From NCBI GenBank assembly GCA_045651205.1, contig JAZRSA010000014.1, positions 1 through 31,829 of the forward strand: a stretch of DNA of 31,829 bases, in the 5' to 3' direction. Below are positions 1 to 7,988 of this stretch, piece after piece. How positions within the stretch are numbered: position 1 is the stretch's first letter; every line of letters starts with the position of its first letter. The notes beneath the pieces are model-generated. The model was not told the origin of the DNA, made no database searches, and saw nothing but the letters and a program-made list of their open reading frames with translations. Made by a program: the position numbers and the translations under genes. The DNA is from UMGS1649 sp045651205 (GTDB lineage: Bacteria; Bacillota; Clostridia; TANB77; CAG-465).

Positions 1-73
1 TAAAATACATATGTCAAAAAATATTAACATGCCTTAACTATAGGCATAGAACGAAGAAAAGGAGAGTATTAGC

Positions 74-949
74 ATGTACAAAGATTTACATTTGCACACA
101 ATCTTTTCAGACGGTGAATATCATCCGCTGGAAATAGTAAAAATGGCAAGAAATCGGAAAGCATCACACATCGCAATCGCAGACCACAATAACATTGAAG
201 GGAGTAAAATAGCAGTAGCGGAAAATCCATACGAGGATATTACTGTAATTCCTAGTGTGGAATTCACAGCACATTCGGTGGCAACCATTAACATTCATAT
301 GTTAGGACAAAATGTTGACCTTAAAAACAAGGCATTAAACGAGCTTTGTGATGCATATACTGAAGATAGCAAAAGGAGAGTATTGTCTCTTATTTCACTT
401 CTTTATACGCATTACGGCCTTACTTTTAAAGATGAAGATGTAGAGGAACTGCTGGCTTCTGTAGGAAATATCGGAAGACCTGAGGTTGCAAAGCTTTGTC
501 TTAAGTATGGTTATGTCTCAAGCGTTCCGGAGGCTTTTGATAACTACCTTAATCCAGTAAAGCCGCTTACAATTAAAAAGCAGGTTGACCCTACGGATAA
601 GGAGTTAATCAAATATATTCTTGATGCAGGAGGAGTACCTTGTCTTGCACATCCGCGCAGTCTTAAAAAGACAGTGCCGGAACTTAAGGAGTATATTAAA
701 GACCTTATGGATTCGGGGCTTATGGCTATTGAGGCATATCACAGTGATTGTCCAAAGGAACTTACTTTCGAGCTGTTAAAGCTTGCTCATGATTTGGGAC
801 TCTATGTAAGTTGTGGTAGTGATTATCATGGACCGGTGGTTACGCCTAAGGTTCAAATAATCAGCGGAAGAAGTGGAAACCTGAACATTCAGGATGTAAG
901 TATTATGAAATTGTTTACGGAGGTTAAAGGATATGATAACGAAAGTTAA
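74..949 (+). CDS. PHP-domain metal-dependent phosphoesterase
   Basis: This 291-residue protein belongs to the PHP phosphoesterase superfamily, whose members use a two- or three-metal site to hydrolyse phosphoesters such as nucleoside bisphosphates, histidinol phosphate or nucleic acid ends. Visible metal ligands are HLH at residues 6-8, SDG at 12-14, ADH at 36-38, an SVEF glutamate near 63, a CLAHP histidine in the second half and a C-terminal GSDYHG motif. Those marks fit the YciV/TrpH-like branch, but the substrate cannot be read from sequence. ATG 74 has a GGAGAG ribosome binding site. The last 17 bases overlap the NAD kinase start, so the two are probably co-transcribed and translationally coupled. 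Codon choice (CTT, GAG, CCG) is less AT-biased than in most neighbours. Confidence 0.88.
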   Translation: MYKDLHLHTIFSDGEYHPLEIVKMARNRKASHIAIADHNNIEGSKIAVAENPYEDITVIPSVEFTAHSVATINIHMLGQNVDLKNKALNELCDAYTEDSKRRVLSLISLLYTHYGLTFKDEDVEELLASVGNIGRPEVAKLCLKYGYVSSVPEAFDNYLNPVKPLTIKKQVDPTDKELIKYILDAGGVPCLAHPRSLKKTVPELKEYIKDLMDSGLMAIEAYHSDCPKELTFELLKLAHDLGLYVSCGSDYHGPVVTPKVQIISGRSGNLNIQDVSIMKLFTEVKGYDNES

Positions 950-1718
950 ACTCTATGTAAACAGTACCAAGAATAACGCGTGGGTTGTTTCTGAAGAAGT
1001 TCGGAAAGAACTTATAGCCGCTGGATACAAAGTTACGGATGAAAATCCAGATCTTGTAATTGGCTTTGGAGGAGATGGAACGTTTATCAAATGGATAAGC
1101 GATAACAACTACGATACGGAAACGAAGTATATCGGAATAAATTGTGGAACCTTAGGTTTTATGCAGAGTTTCGATATTGTAAACGCTAAAATGTTCGTAG
1201 AAAATATTCCAAACTACATCGAAGAGCATTTAAGATATGTAAAACTCACTGTAAATACTGCGGGTAAAGAAAGAACTTTCTATGCAGTAAACGAGTTTAA
1301 TGTTCTTAATGCTGAAGATAAAACCTTCAGAGCAAACGTAAACATCGGCTACGAATTCTTAGAAACGTTTGTTGGTACTGGACTCATTTTCGCAACCCCA
1401 ACGGGTTCAACAGCAAGAAACATTTCTTCTGTAGGAAGTATAATGTTTCCGTCAATTGAAGCAATTCAGATGACTCCTATCGAGGCTATTGTTAACAGCA
1501 AAATACACTGTATGCCAAAGAGTATTTGCATTCCGTCTGGAATGGATATAGTTCTTACTCCTGCAAATGATAGCAGTATTAAAATCATTGCAGATGGCAT
1601 CAATGTTTTTGAAGGTAATTATAACAGTATAACTATCTCGTATTCAGATAGATATATGGTTACCTTATCTGACAGAAAAAACAGCTTCGTAAAGAAGATT
1701 CGTGAAAAGCTTATCTAA
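933..1718 (+). CDS. nadK: NAD kinase
   Basis: This enzyme phosphorylates NAD to NADP in the cytosol. The family GGDG motif (FGGDGTF, about residues 45-51) is present, with the NCGTLGF nucleotide-binding turn, the TPTGSTA loop and a late ADG motif. At 261 residues it matches the usual length of Gram-positive NAD kinases. The stretch after GSTA reads RNISSVGS rather than the more usual Y-S-L-S-A-G-G, a modest divergence. The start is ATG 933, preceded by GGAGG inside the PHP gene, so it is the second gene of a two-gene operon ended by the terminator at 1725-1758. Identification is firm; the pairing with a PHP enzyme has no obvious metabolic logic. Confidence 0.95.
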   Translation: MITKVKLYVNSTKNNAWVVSEEVRKELIAAGYKVTDENPDLVIGFGGDGTFIKWISDNNYDTETKYIGINCGTLGFMQSFDIVNAKMFVENIPNYIEEHLRYVKLTVNTAGKERTFYAVNEFNVLNAEDKTFRANVNIGYEFLETFVGTGLIFATPTGSTARNISSVGSIMFPSIEAIQMTPIEAIVNSKIHCMPKSICIPSGMDIVLTPANDSSIKIIADGINVFEGNYNSITISYSDRYMVTLSDRKNSFVKKIREKLI

Positions 1719-1724
1719 CTTAAA

Positions 1725-1758
1725 CCGGCTACAGTAATTTACTGTGGCCGGCTTTTTT
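1725..1758 (+). terminator. Intrinsic terminator after nadK
   Basis: A 12-bp stem with one G-U pair (CCGGCTACAGTA against TACTGTGGCCGG) is followed by TTTTTT. It closes the PHP-nadK transcript. Confidence 0.9.
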
Positions 1759-1794
1759 ATATACTTATTAATATTTTTTAAATATATAGTTTAG

Positions 1795-1989
1795 TTATTT
1801 TTCAATAGGTTGTACATTATCGTATTTGTATGACGCACATGCGGTATCTTTTTTGGGGTCTTTTGTTTTAACGGCGTTGCAGTTACATACAGATATTTCT
1901 TCTAATCTACAAGTAGAATCTTCTATACAATTGTGTGTACAATCTGCAACTGTGCATTTAATTTTTTGATGTCCTTCGTTTTTACTCAT
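1795..1989 (-). CDS. DUF1540 small Cys-rich protein
   Basis: The 64-residue product has the DUF1540 pattern: IKCTVADC, then CIED-S-TC, then ISVCNC, with a seventh Cys (ACASY) near the end. These short cysteine-rich proteins are common in clostridia and are thought to bind metal or form a disulfide-stabilised fold; no function is established that I can state. I chose ATG 1989 because GAGGTG lies 6 bases upstream; the upstream in-frame ATG at 2037 has no such site. The gene diverges from sigK and converges with nadK. Confidence 0.85.
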   Translation of the reverse strand: MSKNEGHQKIKCTVADCTHNCIEDSTCRLEEISVCNCNAVKTKDPKKDTACASYKYDNVQPIEK

Positions 1990-2041
1990 TATTTTCACCT
2001 CATATATATTGTTTGTAATATATGTTAAATTATACAAAATG

Positions 2042-2068
2042 GATTTGCGTGACAGGCAAATTTTTTTC
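2042..2068. other. Inverted repeat with T-run upstream of sigK
   Basis: ATTTGC and GCAAAT flank a 7-base loop and are followed on the plus strand by seven or more T. It resembles a small intrinsic terminator, but no plus-strand gene lies just upstream, so it may instead be an operator in the divergent DUF1540/sigK region. Confidence 0.4.
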
Positions 2069-2103
2069 TTTATTTAATACAAATGTATATAGAGGTGGAT
2101 TGT

Positions 2104-2796
2104 ATGTTACAGTTTTTGTCTAATATATTTTCTTATGTGTTTTTTCTTTTTGGATATATATCTGAGGAAAAGTTGTTCCCGGAGGCTTTAAGTAAAAGTG
2201 AAGAAGAATATTTATTAAAGAAGCATTTTAACAAAGATAAAGAGGCGAGAAATAAATTAATAGAGCATAATTTAAGGTTGGTTGCACACATTGCTAAAAA
2301 GTATTCACAAGCGGATGAGAATGGTGAAGAGTTAATTTCTATTGGTACGATTGGATTAATTAAGGGAGTAGATAGCTTTAAAGAAGATAAGGGTTTTAAG
2401 CTGTCTACATATTGTAGTAGATGTATAGAAAATGAAATACTTATGCATTTAAGAGGTTTAAAGAAGACAAGCGGAGACGTTTCAATAAATAGTGTTATTG
2501 GTACAGATAAAGATGGAAATGATATGGAATTAATAGATGTGATAGAAGAGGAGAGTATAGATCCGATAGATAATATATATACAAAAGTTATTACTGAGGA
2601 TATGATAAAATATATTAACACTAAACTTAGTAGTAGAGATAGAAGTATTATAAATATGAGATATGGATTAAATGGGGAAAAAGAAAAGACTCAGCAAGAG
2701 ATAGCAAATATGTTAAATATATCTAGGTCATATGTATCAAGAATTGAAACAAAAGTGGCTAAAAGACTTAATAAGTTCATATTGGAAGAAAAATAG
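2104..2796 (+). CDS. sigK: Sporulation sigma factor, pro-sigma-K
   Basis: This 230-residue sigma-70-family factor directs late mother-cell transcription during sporulation. Region 2 is very close to Bacillus SigK (HNLRLVAHI at about 55-63, ELISIGTIGLIKG, then the RCIENEILMHLR block), and region 4.2 ends in the helix-turn-helix ISRSYVSRIE. The hydrophobic first 20 residues (MLQFLSNIFSYVFFLFGYIS) match the pro-sequence that SpoIVFB removes in Bacillus, which separates SigK from SigE-like relatives. I chose ATG 2104 for its AGAGGTGG site; an upstream in-frame ATG at 2083 lacks one. The gene is intact, so no skin-type element interrupts it here. It has no plus-strand neighbour in an operon. Confidence 0.92.
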   Translation: MLQFLSNIFSYVFFLFGYISEEKLFPEALSKSEEEYLLKKHFNKDKEARNKLIEHNLRLVAHIAKKYSQADENGEELISIGTIGLIKGVDSFKEDKGFKLSTYCSRCIENEILMHLRGLKKTSGDVSINSVIGTDKDGNDMELIDVIEEESIDPIDNIYTKVITEDMIKYINTKLSSRDRSIINMRYGLNGEKEKTQQEIANMLNISRSYVSRIETKVAKRLNKFILEEK

Positions 2797-2806
2797 TAAT
2801 ATTTGG

Positions 2807-2836
2807 TTGCACTTTAAATTTCTTATGTGATATAAT
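2807..2836 (+). promoter_or_regulatory. Sigma-A-type promoter for the first DUF3137 gene
   Basis: TTGCAC and TATAAT are separated by 18 bases, with an extended -10 TG at the right position. The predicted start is about 20-25 bases before the GAGGTG site of the gene at 2875. Confidence 0.75.
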
Positions 2837-2874
2837 TTCTAAATTAAAAGAAGTTATATAACGAGGTGAGAAAG

Positions 2875-3732
2875 ATGAGCTTAAGAGAAGAAATGGCTAG
2901 AAAGGAACAAGAAAAGAAAAAAAGAATTATAAAGGTATTATATGTATTTATAATAATTGGCGCATTAATCTGTCCGTTTAATATAGTACTTGGATTAGCT
3001 ATTGTAATTCCACTAGGGATGATAGTAATTGCAAGTCAAATGGCGAAGGATATAAAACATGAGTCGCAAGATTTTAATGGGAAAATATTAAATGAAATGG
3101 CACCTAAAATATTAAAAGAAATATTGCCAGACGCTGAAAGATTTACAACAGAAGGTATAGCTAAAGAAGAATATATTATTTCTGAGTTTGTTGAATCTTG
3201 TGATAAGTATTCGTCTCAAGATAAAATAGTAACACCTTTAGTATTAGACGGGAACAAAGTAAATGAAATAGAGCTTTACGACGTGTCTCATGAAATTACA
3301 GATGGAGCTGAAGATGCTTTCTATGGTGTATATGCAAGAGTTTCTTTACCAAAGGATATACGTACAAAAATAAAAGTAAGTTCAGAAGGTAAATATGCGG
3401 ATGGAAATGTTTTTAAATACGAAATGGAAAACAAAGCATTTGAAGGTGTATTCGATGTTATGGCTATGAACAAAAAGACAGTTGTAGAAGTTTTAACAAA
3501 CGATATAATGAACTTTATGCTAGAAACATATAATAAGTATGGTTATAGAATAGAGGTTAATATATTACGTAATACTATGCATGCAAGAGTTATAGGTAAA
3601 CCAGAAATAATACAAGTAAGTTATGGAAGCGAGATAGATAGAATCGCAGTAGATAATCATTATAATATAATGAAAGAATTAAATGAATTAATGCATAGAT
3701 TGTATGCTAATATAGTAAAATTAGAAATATAA
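2875..3732 (+). CDS. DUF3137-like membrane protein
   Basis: This 285-residue protein has a charged, Lys/Glu-rich N-terminus and a hydrophobic hairpin of about 40 residues (VLYVFIIIGALI, then IVLGLAIVIPLGMIVIA). A soluble domain of about 230 residues follows, rich in alternating strands and ending MKELNELMHRLYANI. The layout and the LemA neighbour fit the DUF3137 family, whose function is unknown. ATG 2875 follows GAGGTG; a GTG at 2866 would overlap that site and is less likely. It has its own promoter and a terminator, so it is monocistronic. The second DUF3137 protein downstream is a paralog sharing the hairpin-plus-domain plan and the late ASP-x-MxEM/KYGY-type block. Confidence 0.7.
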   Translation: MSLREEMARKEQEKKKRIIKVLYVFIIIGALICPFNIVLGLAIVIPLGMIVIASQMAKDIKHESQDFNGKILNEMAPKILKEILPDAERFTTEGIAKEEYIISEFVESCDKYSSQDKIVTPLVLDGNKVNEIELYDVSHEITDGAEDAFYGVYARVSLPKDIRTKIKVSSEGKYADGNVFKYEMENKAFEGVFDVMAMNKKTVVEVLTNDIMNFMLETYNKYGYRIEVNILRNTMHARVIGKPEIIQVSYGSEIDRIAVDNHYNIMKELNELMHRLYANIVKLEI

Positions 3733-3734
3733 TA

Positions 3735-3778
3735 AAAAACAAAGTAAAACATCTATTTTATGTTTTACTTTGTTTTTA
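3735..3778 (+). terminator. Intrinsic terminator after first DUF3137 gene
   Basis: A long A/T-rich stem (AACAAAGTAAAACAT against ATGTTTTACTTTGTT) ends in a T-run. It is largely symmetrical and separates this gene from the tRNA unit. Confidence 0.85.
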
Positions 3779-3782
3779 TATA

Positions 3783-3791
3783 TGGTATAAT
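3783..3791 (+). promoter_or_regulatory. Extended -10 promoter element for tRNA-Thr
   Basis: TGG-TATAAT lies 10 bases before the tRNA, the spacing expected for initiation at or just before its 5' end. I see no good -35 box; the region is taken by the preceding terminator. Confidence 0.6.
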
Positions 3792-3800
3792 CACATAAAC

Positions 3801-3876
3801 GCTTCTATAGCTCAGTAGGTAGAGCGCATCCATGGTAAGGATGAGGTCACCAGTTCAATTCTGGTTAGAAGCTCCA
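3801..3876 (+). tRNA. tRNA-Thr (anticodon GGU)
   Basis: All four arms fold: acceptor GCTTCTA with TAGAAGC, D-stem GCTC with GAGC, anticodon stem CATCC with GGATG, and T-stem ACCAG with CTGGT around TTCAATT. The 7-base anticodon loop ATGGTAA places GGT at positions 34-36, which reads ACC/ACU threonine codons. The 3' CCA is encoded. It ends 13 bases before the ATG of the next gene with no terminator between, so tRNA and mRNA are probably cut from one transcript. Confidence 0.95.
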
Positions 3877-3889
3877 TAAGGAGAAAAGA

Positions 3890-4819
3890 ATGAAAGAAAG
3901 TTTTAGTGCGCTATATACGAGATTGTATAATGAAAATAAAAGTGAGTTAGAAGAACTTAGATTAAAGAGTAAATCGGAGACAAAGAAAATTTTATTTGGA
4001 GTACTTGGTACTTTTATAGCAATGATTGTTCTAATAGCTAGCGGTGTTGGAATAGTAGCAGTTCCAATTGTAATGTTTGTAATGGTGGCAGTTATAATTA
4101 TATCTTCTTTAAAATCTGCTAAAAAGGATTCGCCAACAAGGCTGTATAGAGAATTATTTAAAAAGAAAATAATTGGACCAATAATAACTAATGTATTTGA
4201 AGGTGCGGAATATAATCCTGAAGAAGGATGGACTATTGAACAATATAGAGAAGGCGAGTATAAAGAGTGGATAGATAGATATAATTCAGAGGATTATATA
4301 AAATCACCAATAAAGTTAAAAGAAGGATTAAATTCTACTATAGAATTTTGTGAAGTTCATACCGAAAGAGAAAGTAGAGATGATGATGGTAGTACATCTT
4401 ATTCAACTATATTCCATGGACTTGCTTCAAAAATGAATATAGATAAAAGTCTTGGCGCAAATGTGTATATAAAGAGAAACTGGGCAGGGTATGGTAAAAA
4501 CAAAATTAAATTAGACTCACCAGAATTTGAAAAAAATTTTGATATTGAATGTGATAATCAAATATTGGCCGTAAGGCTTTTGACAGCAGATGTAATGTCT
4601 GAAATGGTAGATATTAAAGAAAAATATGGGTATTCATTTGAAATGCACATAATTCGTGATAAAATATATATGAGAGTGTTTACAGGTCCAGTGTTTGAAC
4701 CAAATATATTTAAAGAATCTTTGGAATATCAAACGGTAGAAAAATATTATAATATGCTTCAAGCAATGATGAATCTGTCTACACATATATACAAGGTAAT
4801 TGATGAAATAGAATTATAG
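3890..4819 (+). CDS. DUF3137-like membrane protein (paralog)
   Basis: This 309-residue protein repeats the plan of the gene at 2875: a charged N-terminus of about 30 residues, a hydrophobic hairpin (about residues 33-72, ILFGVLGTFIAMIVLIASGV then VPIVMFVMVAVIIIS), and a soluble domain of about 235 residues. Blocks shared with the paralog include LLTADVMSEM/LTNDIMNFM and EKYGY/NKYGY followed by a long helix. It fits DUF3137, a family of unknown function often seen beside LemA. ATG 3890 has AAGGAG just after the tRNA CCA. The LemA gene starts 11 bases after its stop, so the two are one operon and their products may act together at the membrane. Confidence 0.75.
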   Translation: MKESFSALYTRLYNENKSELEELRLKSKSETKKILFGVLGTFIAMIVLIASGVGIVAVPIVMFVMVAVIIISSLKSAKKDSPTRLYRELFKKKIIGPIITNVFEGAEYNPEEGWTIEQYREGEYKEWIDRYNSEDYIKSPIKLKEGLNSTIEFCEVHTERESRDDDGSTSYSTIFHGLASKMNIDKSLGANVYIKRNWAGYGKNKIKLDSPEFEKNFDIECDNQILAVRLLTADVMSEMVDIKEKYGYSFEMHIIRDKIYMRVFTGPVFEPNIFKESLEYQTVEKYYNMLQAMMNLSTHIYKVIDEIEL

Positions 4820-4830
4820 GGGGAGACATT

Positions 4831-5493
4831 ATGAATAAATTGAAAAGAGGAGAAGCTAATCCAGTAATAATAATTGTCGCTATTATGATGATAGTAATGG
4901 TTATACCACCATTAACGATGTTTGGAAGATTTATAGATTTTAAATTAACAGGAACTCATATATTTGGAATAATAGTAGCAGTAATTTTACTATGGATAAT
5001 AATTGTATACAACTCTCTTGTTAATGGAAGAGAAAGAGTAAAACAGGCTAGTAGTGGAATAGATGTGTATTTAAAACAACGTTTTGATTTAATACCTAAT
5101 ATTGTTGAAACTGTTAAAGGATATACAAAACATGAAGCTTCTGTTTTAGAGGAAATAACAAGATTAAGATCAGAATACGATAATAGAGAAGAAGGAAATA
5201 TGAGACAAAATCAAGAACTAAATGAAAGATATACAAATCTTTTAATGTTAGTTGAAGCTTATCCTGAACTTAAGGCAGATGAATCATATTTGAATTTACA
5301 AAAATTATTAACTAAAATCGAAAGCCAACTTCAAGCAGCAAGAAGAATATATAATATGGAAGTAACAGAATATAATACAAATAGATTAAAATTCCCAAAT
5401 AATATACTTGCAAATATATTTGGATTTGGTGAGGCAACATTATTTGAAGCTACAGAAGTAGAAAGACAAGCGGTAGTTACAAAATTTAATTAG
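4831..5493 (+). CDS. lemA: LemA family membrane protein
   Basis: This 220-residue protein carries the LemA signature: a transmembrane segment (about residues 43-60), then VYNSLVNGRERVKQASSGID, QRFDLIPNIVETVKGYTKHE, AYPELKADESYLNLQ and a final helix with AARRIYNMEV-x-YN. An additional hydrophobic segment at about residues 10-30 precedes the usual one, so this copy probably spans the membrane twice. LemA proteins are predicted to expose a four-helix bundle outside the membrane; their biochemical role is not established. GGGGGAG precedes ATG 4831. It is the last gene of the tRNA-Thr/DUF3137/LemA unit, closed by the terminator at 5504-5546. Confidence 0.93.
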   Translation: MNKLKRGEANPVIIIVAIMMIVMVIPPLTMFGRFIDFKLTGTHIFGIIVAVILLWIIIVYNSLVNGRERVKQASSGIDVYLKQRFDLIPNIVETVKGYTKHEASVLEEITRLRSEYDNREEGNMRQNQELNERYTNLLMLVEAYPELKADESYLNLQKLLTKIESQLQAARRIYNMEVTEYNTNRLKFPNNILANIFGFGEATLFEATEVERQAVVTKFN

Positions 5494-5503
5494 AATGAAT
5501 AAT

Positions 5504-5546
5504 AAAACAAAACAGTAAGGTGTATATCCCTTACTGTTTTGTTTTT
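5504..5546 (+). terminator. Intrinsic terminator after lemA
   Basis: The stem AAAACAAAACAGTAAGG pairs with CCTTACTGTTTTGTTTT around a short loop and ends in T-rich sequence. Confidence 0.9.
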
Positions 5547-5666
5547 AGGAGATTACAATATATTAATTTTAAGCAGGTATATAAAGTGTTATGTTATATA
5601 ACCTTTATATATTGTAGTATATGTGTATTTAATAAAATTGTGCAAAAACAATATATATTAATAAAA

Positions 5667-5694
5667 TCATAAAAACGAAAATCACTCATATATA
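5667..5694 (+). promoter_or_regulatory. Possible sporulation (sigma-E-like) promoter
   Basis: CATATATA at 5687-5694 resembles a sigma-E -10 box (CATACAAT), with an ATCATAA element about 13 bases upstream. No sigma-A promoter is clear before the SipL-like gene, and that family is usually mother-cell expressed. The match is weak. Confidence 0.3.
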
Positions 5695-5718
5695 TGTAGT
5701 AATAATAGGAGGTAAAGT

Positions 5719-7233
5719 ATGAGTGTTAAAACTAACAAGGAGATGTTAAAGTTAGATAAAACAATAGCTAGAAATACGCAAGTGTTATGGCTAGAACAAG
5801 ATGTTTTGGTGCCGGATTCTAAACCGGATGTGATGAAGGTGGTTCAAATTGAATCGGTGCCATATATAGCTAATACGGAAGTAGTGGATGGTGGTATTAG
5901 AATAAGCGGAGAAATTACATATTATATTATATATAGAAGTATGGATATGGATAAGACAAAAGGAATCATGGTAACTTATCCGTTTACGCAAAACATTAAA
6001 GTTACAGAAGCTAAAAATAATATGAAGGCAAGAGCAAGCGTAGCTGTAAGGAATGTTATATATTCTCTTCCGAATGAAAGAAAAATAAGTATTAAAACAG
6101 AGCTGGTATATAAATATGTTTTAAAAGAGAATGAGAATGTAGATATTATAATAGATATGGAGGAAAATGAAGATATTGAATCTAAAAAACTTAAAGATAC
6201 TTTTTATAATGTAATAGATACTAAGGAAGAGATATTAGATACAAACGAAGATATAATGCTTCCAGAATCTACACCTCAAATAGGAGAAATATTAAGAGTA
6301 GGTGCTGGAGTAACTAATACAGAATATAAATTGAGCTATAACAAAGTGTTAGTAAAAGGAGAAATAAATGTAGAAGTAATGTATGTGGAGAAAGATACAG
6401 ACAATGTATTTACATATACAACTGAAGTCCCTTTTGCTGGTATGATAGAGTTTGCAGGTATTAAAGAGGAGCAAAAATTAGATATAAAATATGCATTAAG
6501 AAATTTAGAACTTTTACTAAAAGAAAATAACACAGTAAATGTAAAAGCAGAAGTAGCAGTAGATGCGGTGCTTTATGAAGAAAAAGAGTTAACGTACATT
6601 AAGGATTTTTATAGTACAAAAAAAGATTTGAAGTATGATGCTAAGGATGTTGTAGTGGTAAAAAATAAAGAGAGAATAGTAAAAAATTTAAATGTTAAAG
6701 ACAATGTGGGAACTACAGATTTAAAAAACAAAGTAAGTAATGTAATAGTATCAAAAGAGAATTTAAATACTAAAGTAGTTGGAGAAAATGTATATGTAGA
6801 TGGTCCGGTTAAATTTAATGTAATATTTGTTAATCAAGATAGCGGAGTGTTAGAAAGTAAGAGTTATGAAGTACTAGTAGATACTACTATACCTATTGGA
6901 AAGAATGTAAAAGATAGTGATGTAGAAGTAGATATGAGAATATTAAGTAAAGCGGTTACAAATATAAATGGAAATGTTGAGGCAAGTGCTAATTTAGAGA
7001 TAGTAATAGAATTAGAAAATATAGATAAAGTGGTTTTAATAGAAGAAATAAGTGAGGAAGATGTTAATAGTAACGAATTAAATAATATGTATGTATATAT
7101 TATAAAAAAAGGAGACACACTTTGGGATATTGCAAAAAAATACAAGACAACTGTAGATAAAATAGCTAATACAAATAATATTACTGAGCCTAACAAACTG
7201 GATATAGGTCAGAAAATATTAATAGTTAGATAA
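5719..7233 (+). CDS. sipL: SipL-like spore coat/morphogenetic protein (SPOCS + LysM)
   Basis: The 504-residue protein starts with SPOCS/DUF3794-type beta-rich sequence. Motif VLVPDSKPDVMKVVQIES (about residues 29-46) is followed by a second, similar block at PESTPQIGEILRV (about 202-214) and a third divergent block. It ends in a LysM domain (about 458-504: YIIKKGDTLWDIAKKY, ITEPNKLDIGQKI). This matches SipL of Clostridioides difficile in layout and length; SipL binds SpoIVA to anchor the coat on the forespore outer membrane. ATG 5719 follows AGGAGG. The yunB gene begins 6 bases after the stop, supporting a sporulation operon. The main uncertainty is whether it is the SipL ortholog or another SPOCS-LysM protein. 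Confidence 0.85.
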   Translation: MSVKTNKEMLKLDKTIARNTQVLWLEQDVLVPDSKPDVMKVVQIESVPYIANTEVVDGGIRISGEITYYIIYRSMDMDKTKGIMVTYPFTQNIKVTEAKNNMKARASVAVRNVIYSLPNERKISIKTELVYKYVLKENENVDIIIDMEENEDIESKKLKDTFYNVIDTKEEILDTNEDIMLPESTPQIGEILRVGAGVTNTEYKLSYNKVLVKGEINVEVMYVEKDTDNVFTYTTEVPFAGMIEFAGIKEEQKLDIKYALRNLELLLKENNTVNVKAEVAVDAVLYEEKELTYIKDFYSTKKDLKYDAKDVVVVKNKERIVKNLNVKDNVGTTDLKNKVSNVIVSKENLNTKVVGENVYVDGPVKFNVIFVNQDSGVLESKSYEVLVDTTIPIGKNVKDSDVEVDMRILSKAVTNINGNVEASANLEIVIELENIDKVVLIEEISEEDVNSNELNNMYVYIIKKGDTLWDIAKKYKTTVDKIANTNNITEPNKLDIGQKILIVR

Positions 7234-7239
7234 TATAAT

Positions 7240-7926
7240 ATGAGAGTAAAATATTATACAAGATTATTTGGGCAAACGTACATAAGAAAGTCGTTTGCTC
7301 TTTTCTTGGTCATAATACCAATATGTGTCTTAATTGCATTTTTAGCAATGAAAAGAATATCTCCAGTAATAAAAATTGCTTGTACTAGTAGTGCGAAAAG
7401 TATAGCTTTAAGGGTGACTAATGAAACTGTAAAAGAAATTTTGAGTGAAGTAGATTATGAATCGTTAGTAAAATTAACATATAATAATCAAGGTAAGATA
7501 GTAGGCATAAATGCAAATATTATAGAGATGAATAATTTGTCTAGTGGAATAGCATATAAAGTTCAAGAAAAATTAAGCAATTTAGAAGATATGGAAATAA
7601 AGATACCTATGGCAAAGTTAATCGGTTTAAATATATTTTCGGGTTATGGTCCGAAGATAAAATTAAAGTTAGTACCGTATGGAAATACTTTTGCAGAGTT
7701 TAAAACAGAATTTGTATCTGAAGGTATAAATCAAACTAAACATACAATATATGTAGATATATCTAGTACTGTAAATGTAATAGCACCGTTTAATGTTGGT
7801 GCTGTTTCGAGTGTTACACGTGTGACGGTTGCAGAAACAGTAATAGTAGGAGATATTCCAAATACATATTATAATATAGAGGGATTAACTAACGCAGCAG
7901 AATTAGGTATATTGGATACAATGTAA
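7240..7926 (+). CDS. yunB: Sporulation protein YunB
   Basis: This 228-residue protein has one N-terminal transmembrane segment (about residues 18-36, FALFLVIIPICVLIAFLAM) and a soluble domain ending in VAETVIVGDIPNTYYN, the YunB family's typical C-terminal block. YunB is a sigma-E-dependent sporulation protein in Bacillus, needed for efficient sporulation but of unknown biochemical role. No Shine-Dalgarno sequence precedes ATG 7240, which lies 6 bases after the SipL-like stop, so translation probably depends on coupling to the upstream gene. The operon ends at the bidirectional terminator 7961-7988. Confidence 0.92.
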   Translation: MRVKYYTRLFGQTYIRKSFALFLVIIPICVLIAFLAMKRISPVIKIACTSSAKSIALRVTNETVKEILSEVDYESLVKLTYNNQGKIVGINANIIEMNNLSSGIAYKVQEKLSNLEDMEIKIPMAKLIGLNIFSGYGPKIKLKLVPYGNTFAEFKTEFVSEGINQTKHTIYVDISSTVNVIAPFNVGAVSSVTRVTVAETVIVGDIPNTYYNIEGLTNAAELGILDTM

Positions 7927-7960
7927 GTAATAAGAAAAAACAATTATATAGTAAATAAAA

Positions 7961-7988
7961 ATAACCAGCATAGCTGGCTATTTTTTAT
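7961..7988. terminator. Bidirectional terminator between yunB and the minus-strand block
   Basis: ATAACCAGC and GCTGGCTAT form a hairpin with one mismatch; T-runs follow on both strands. It serves convergent transcripts. Confidence 0.85.

Noticed and set aside
1..73. A small ATGCC/GGCAT hairpin at about 30-48, upstream of the PHP gene.
   Set aside because: A 5-bp stem with a 9-base loop and no T-run; the upstream context is missing, so nothing can be claimed.
2133..2621. A 162-codon minus-strand open frame within sigK.
   Set aside because: It is Ser/Leu/Ile-rich antisense of a clear sigma factor, with no start signals.
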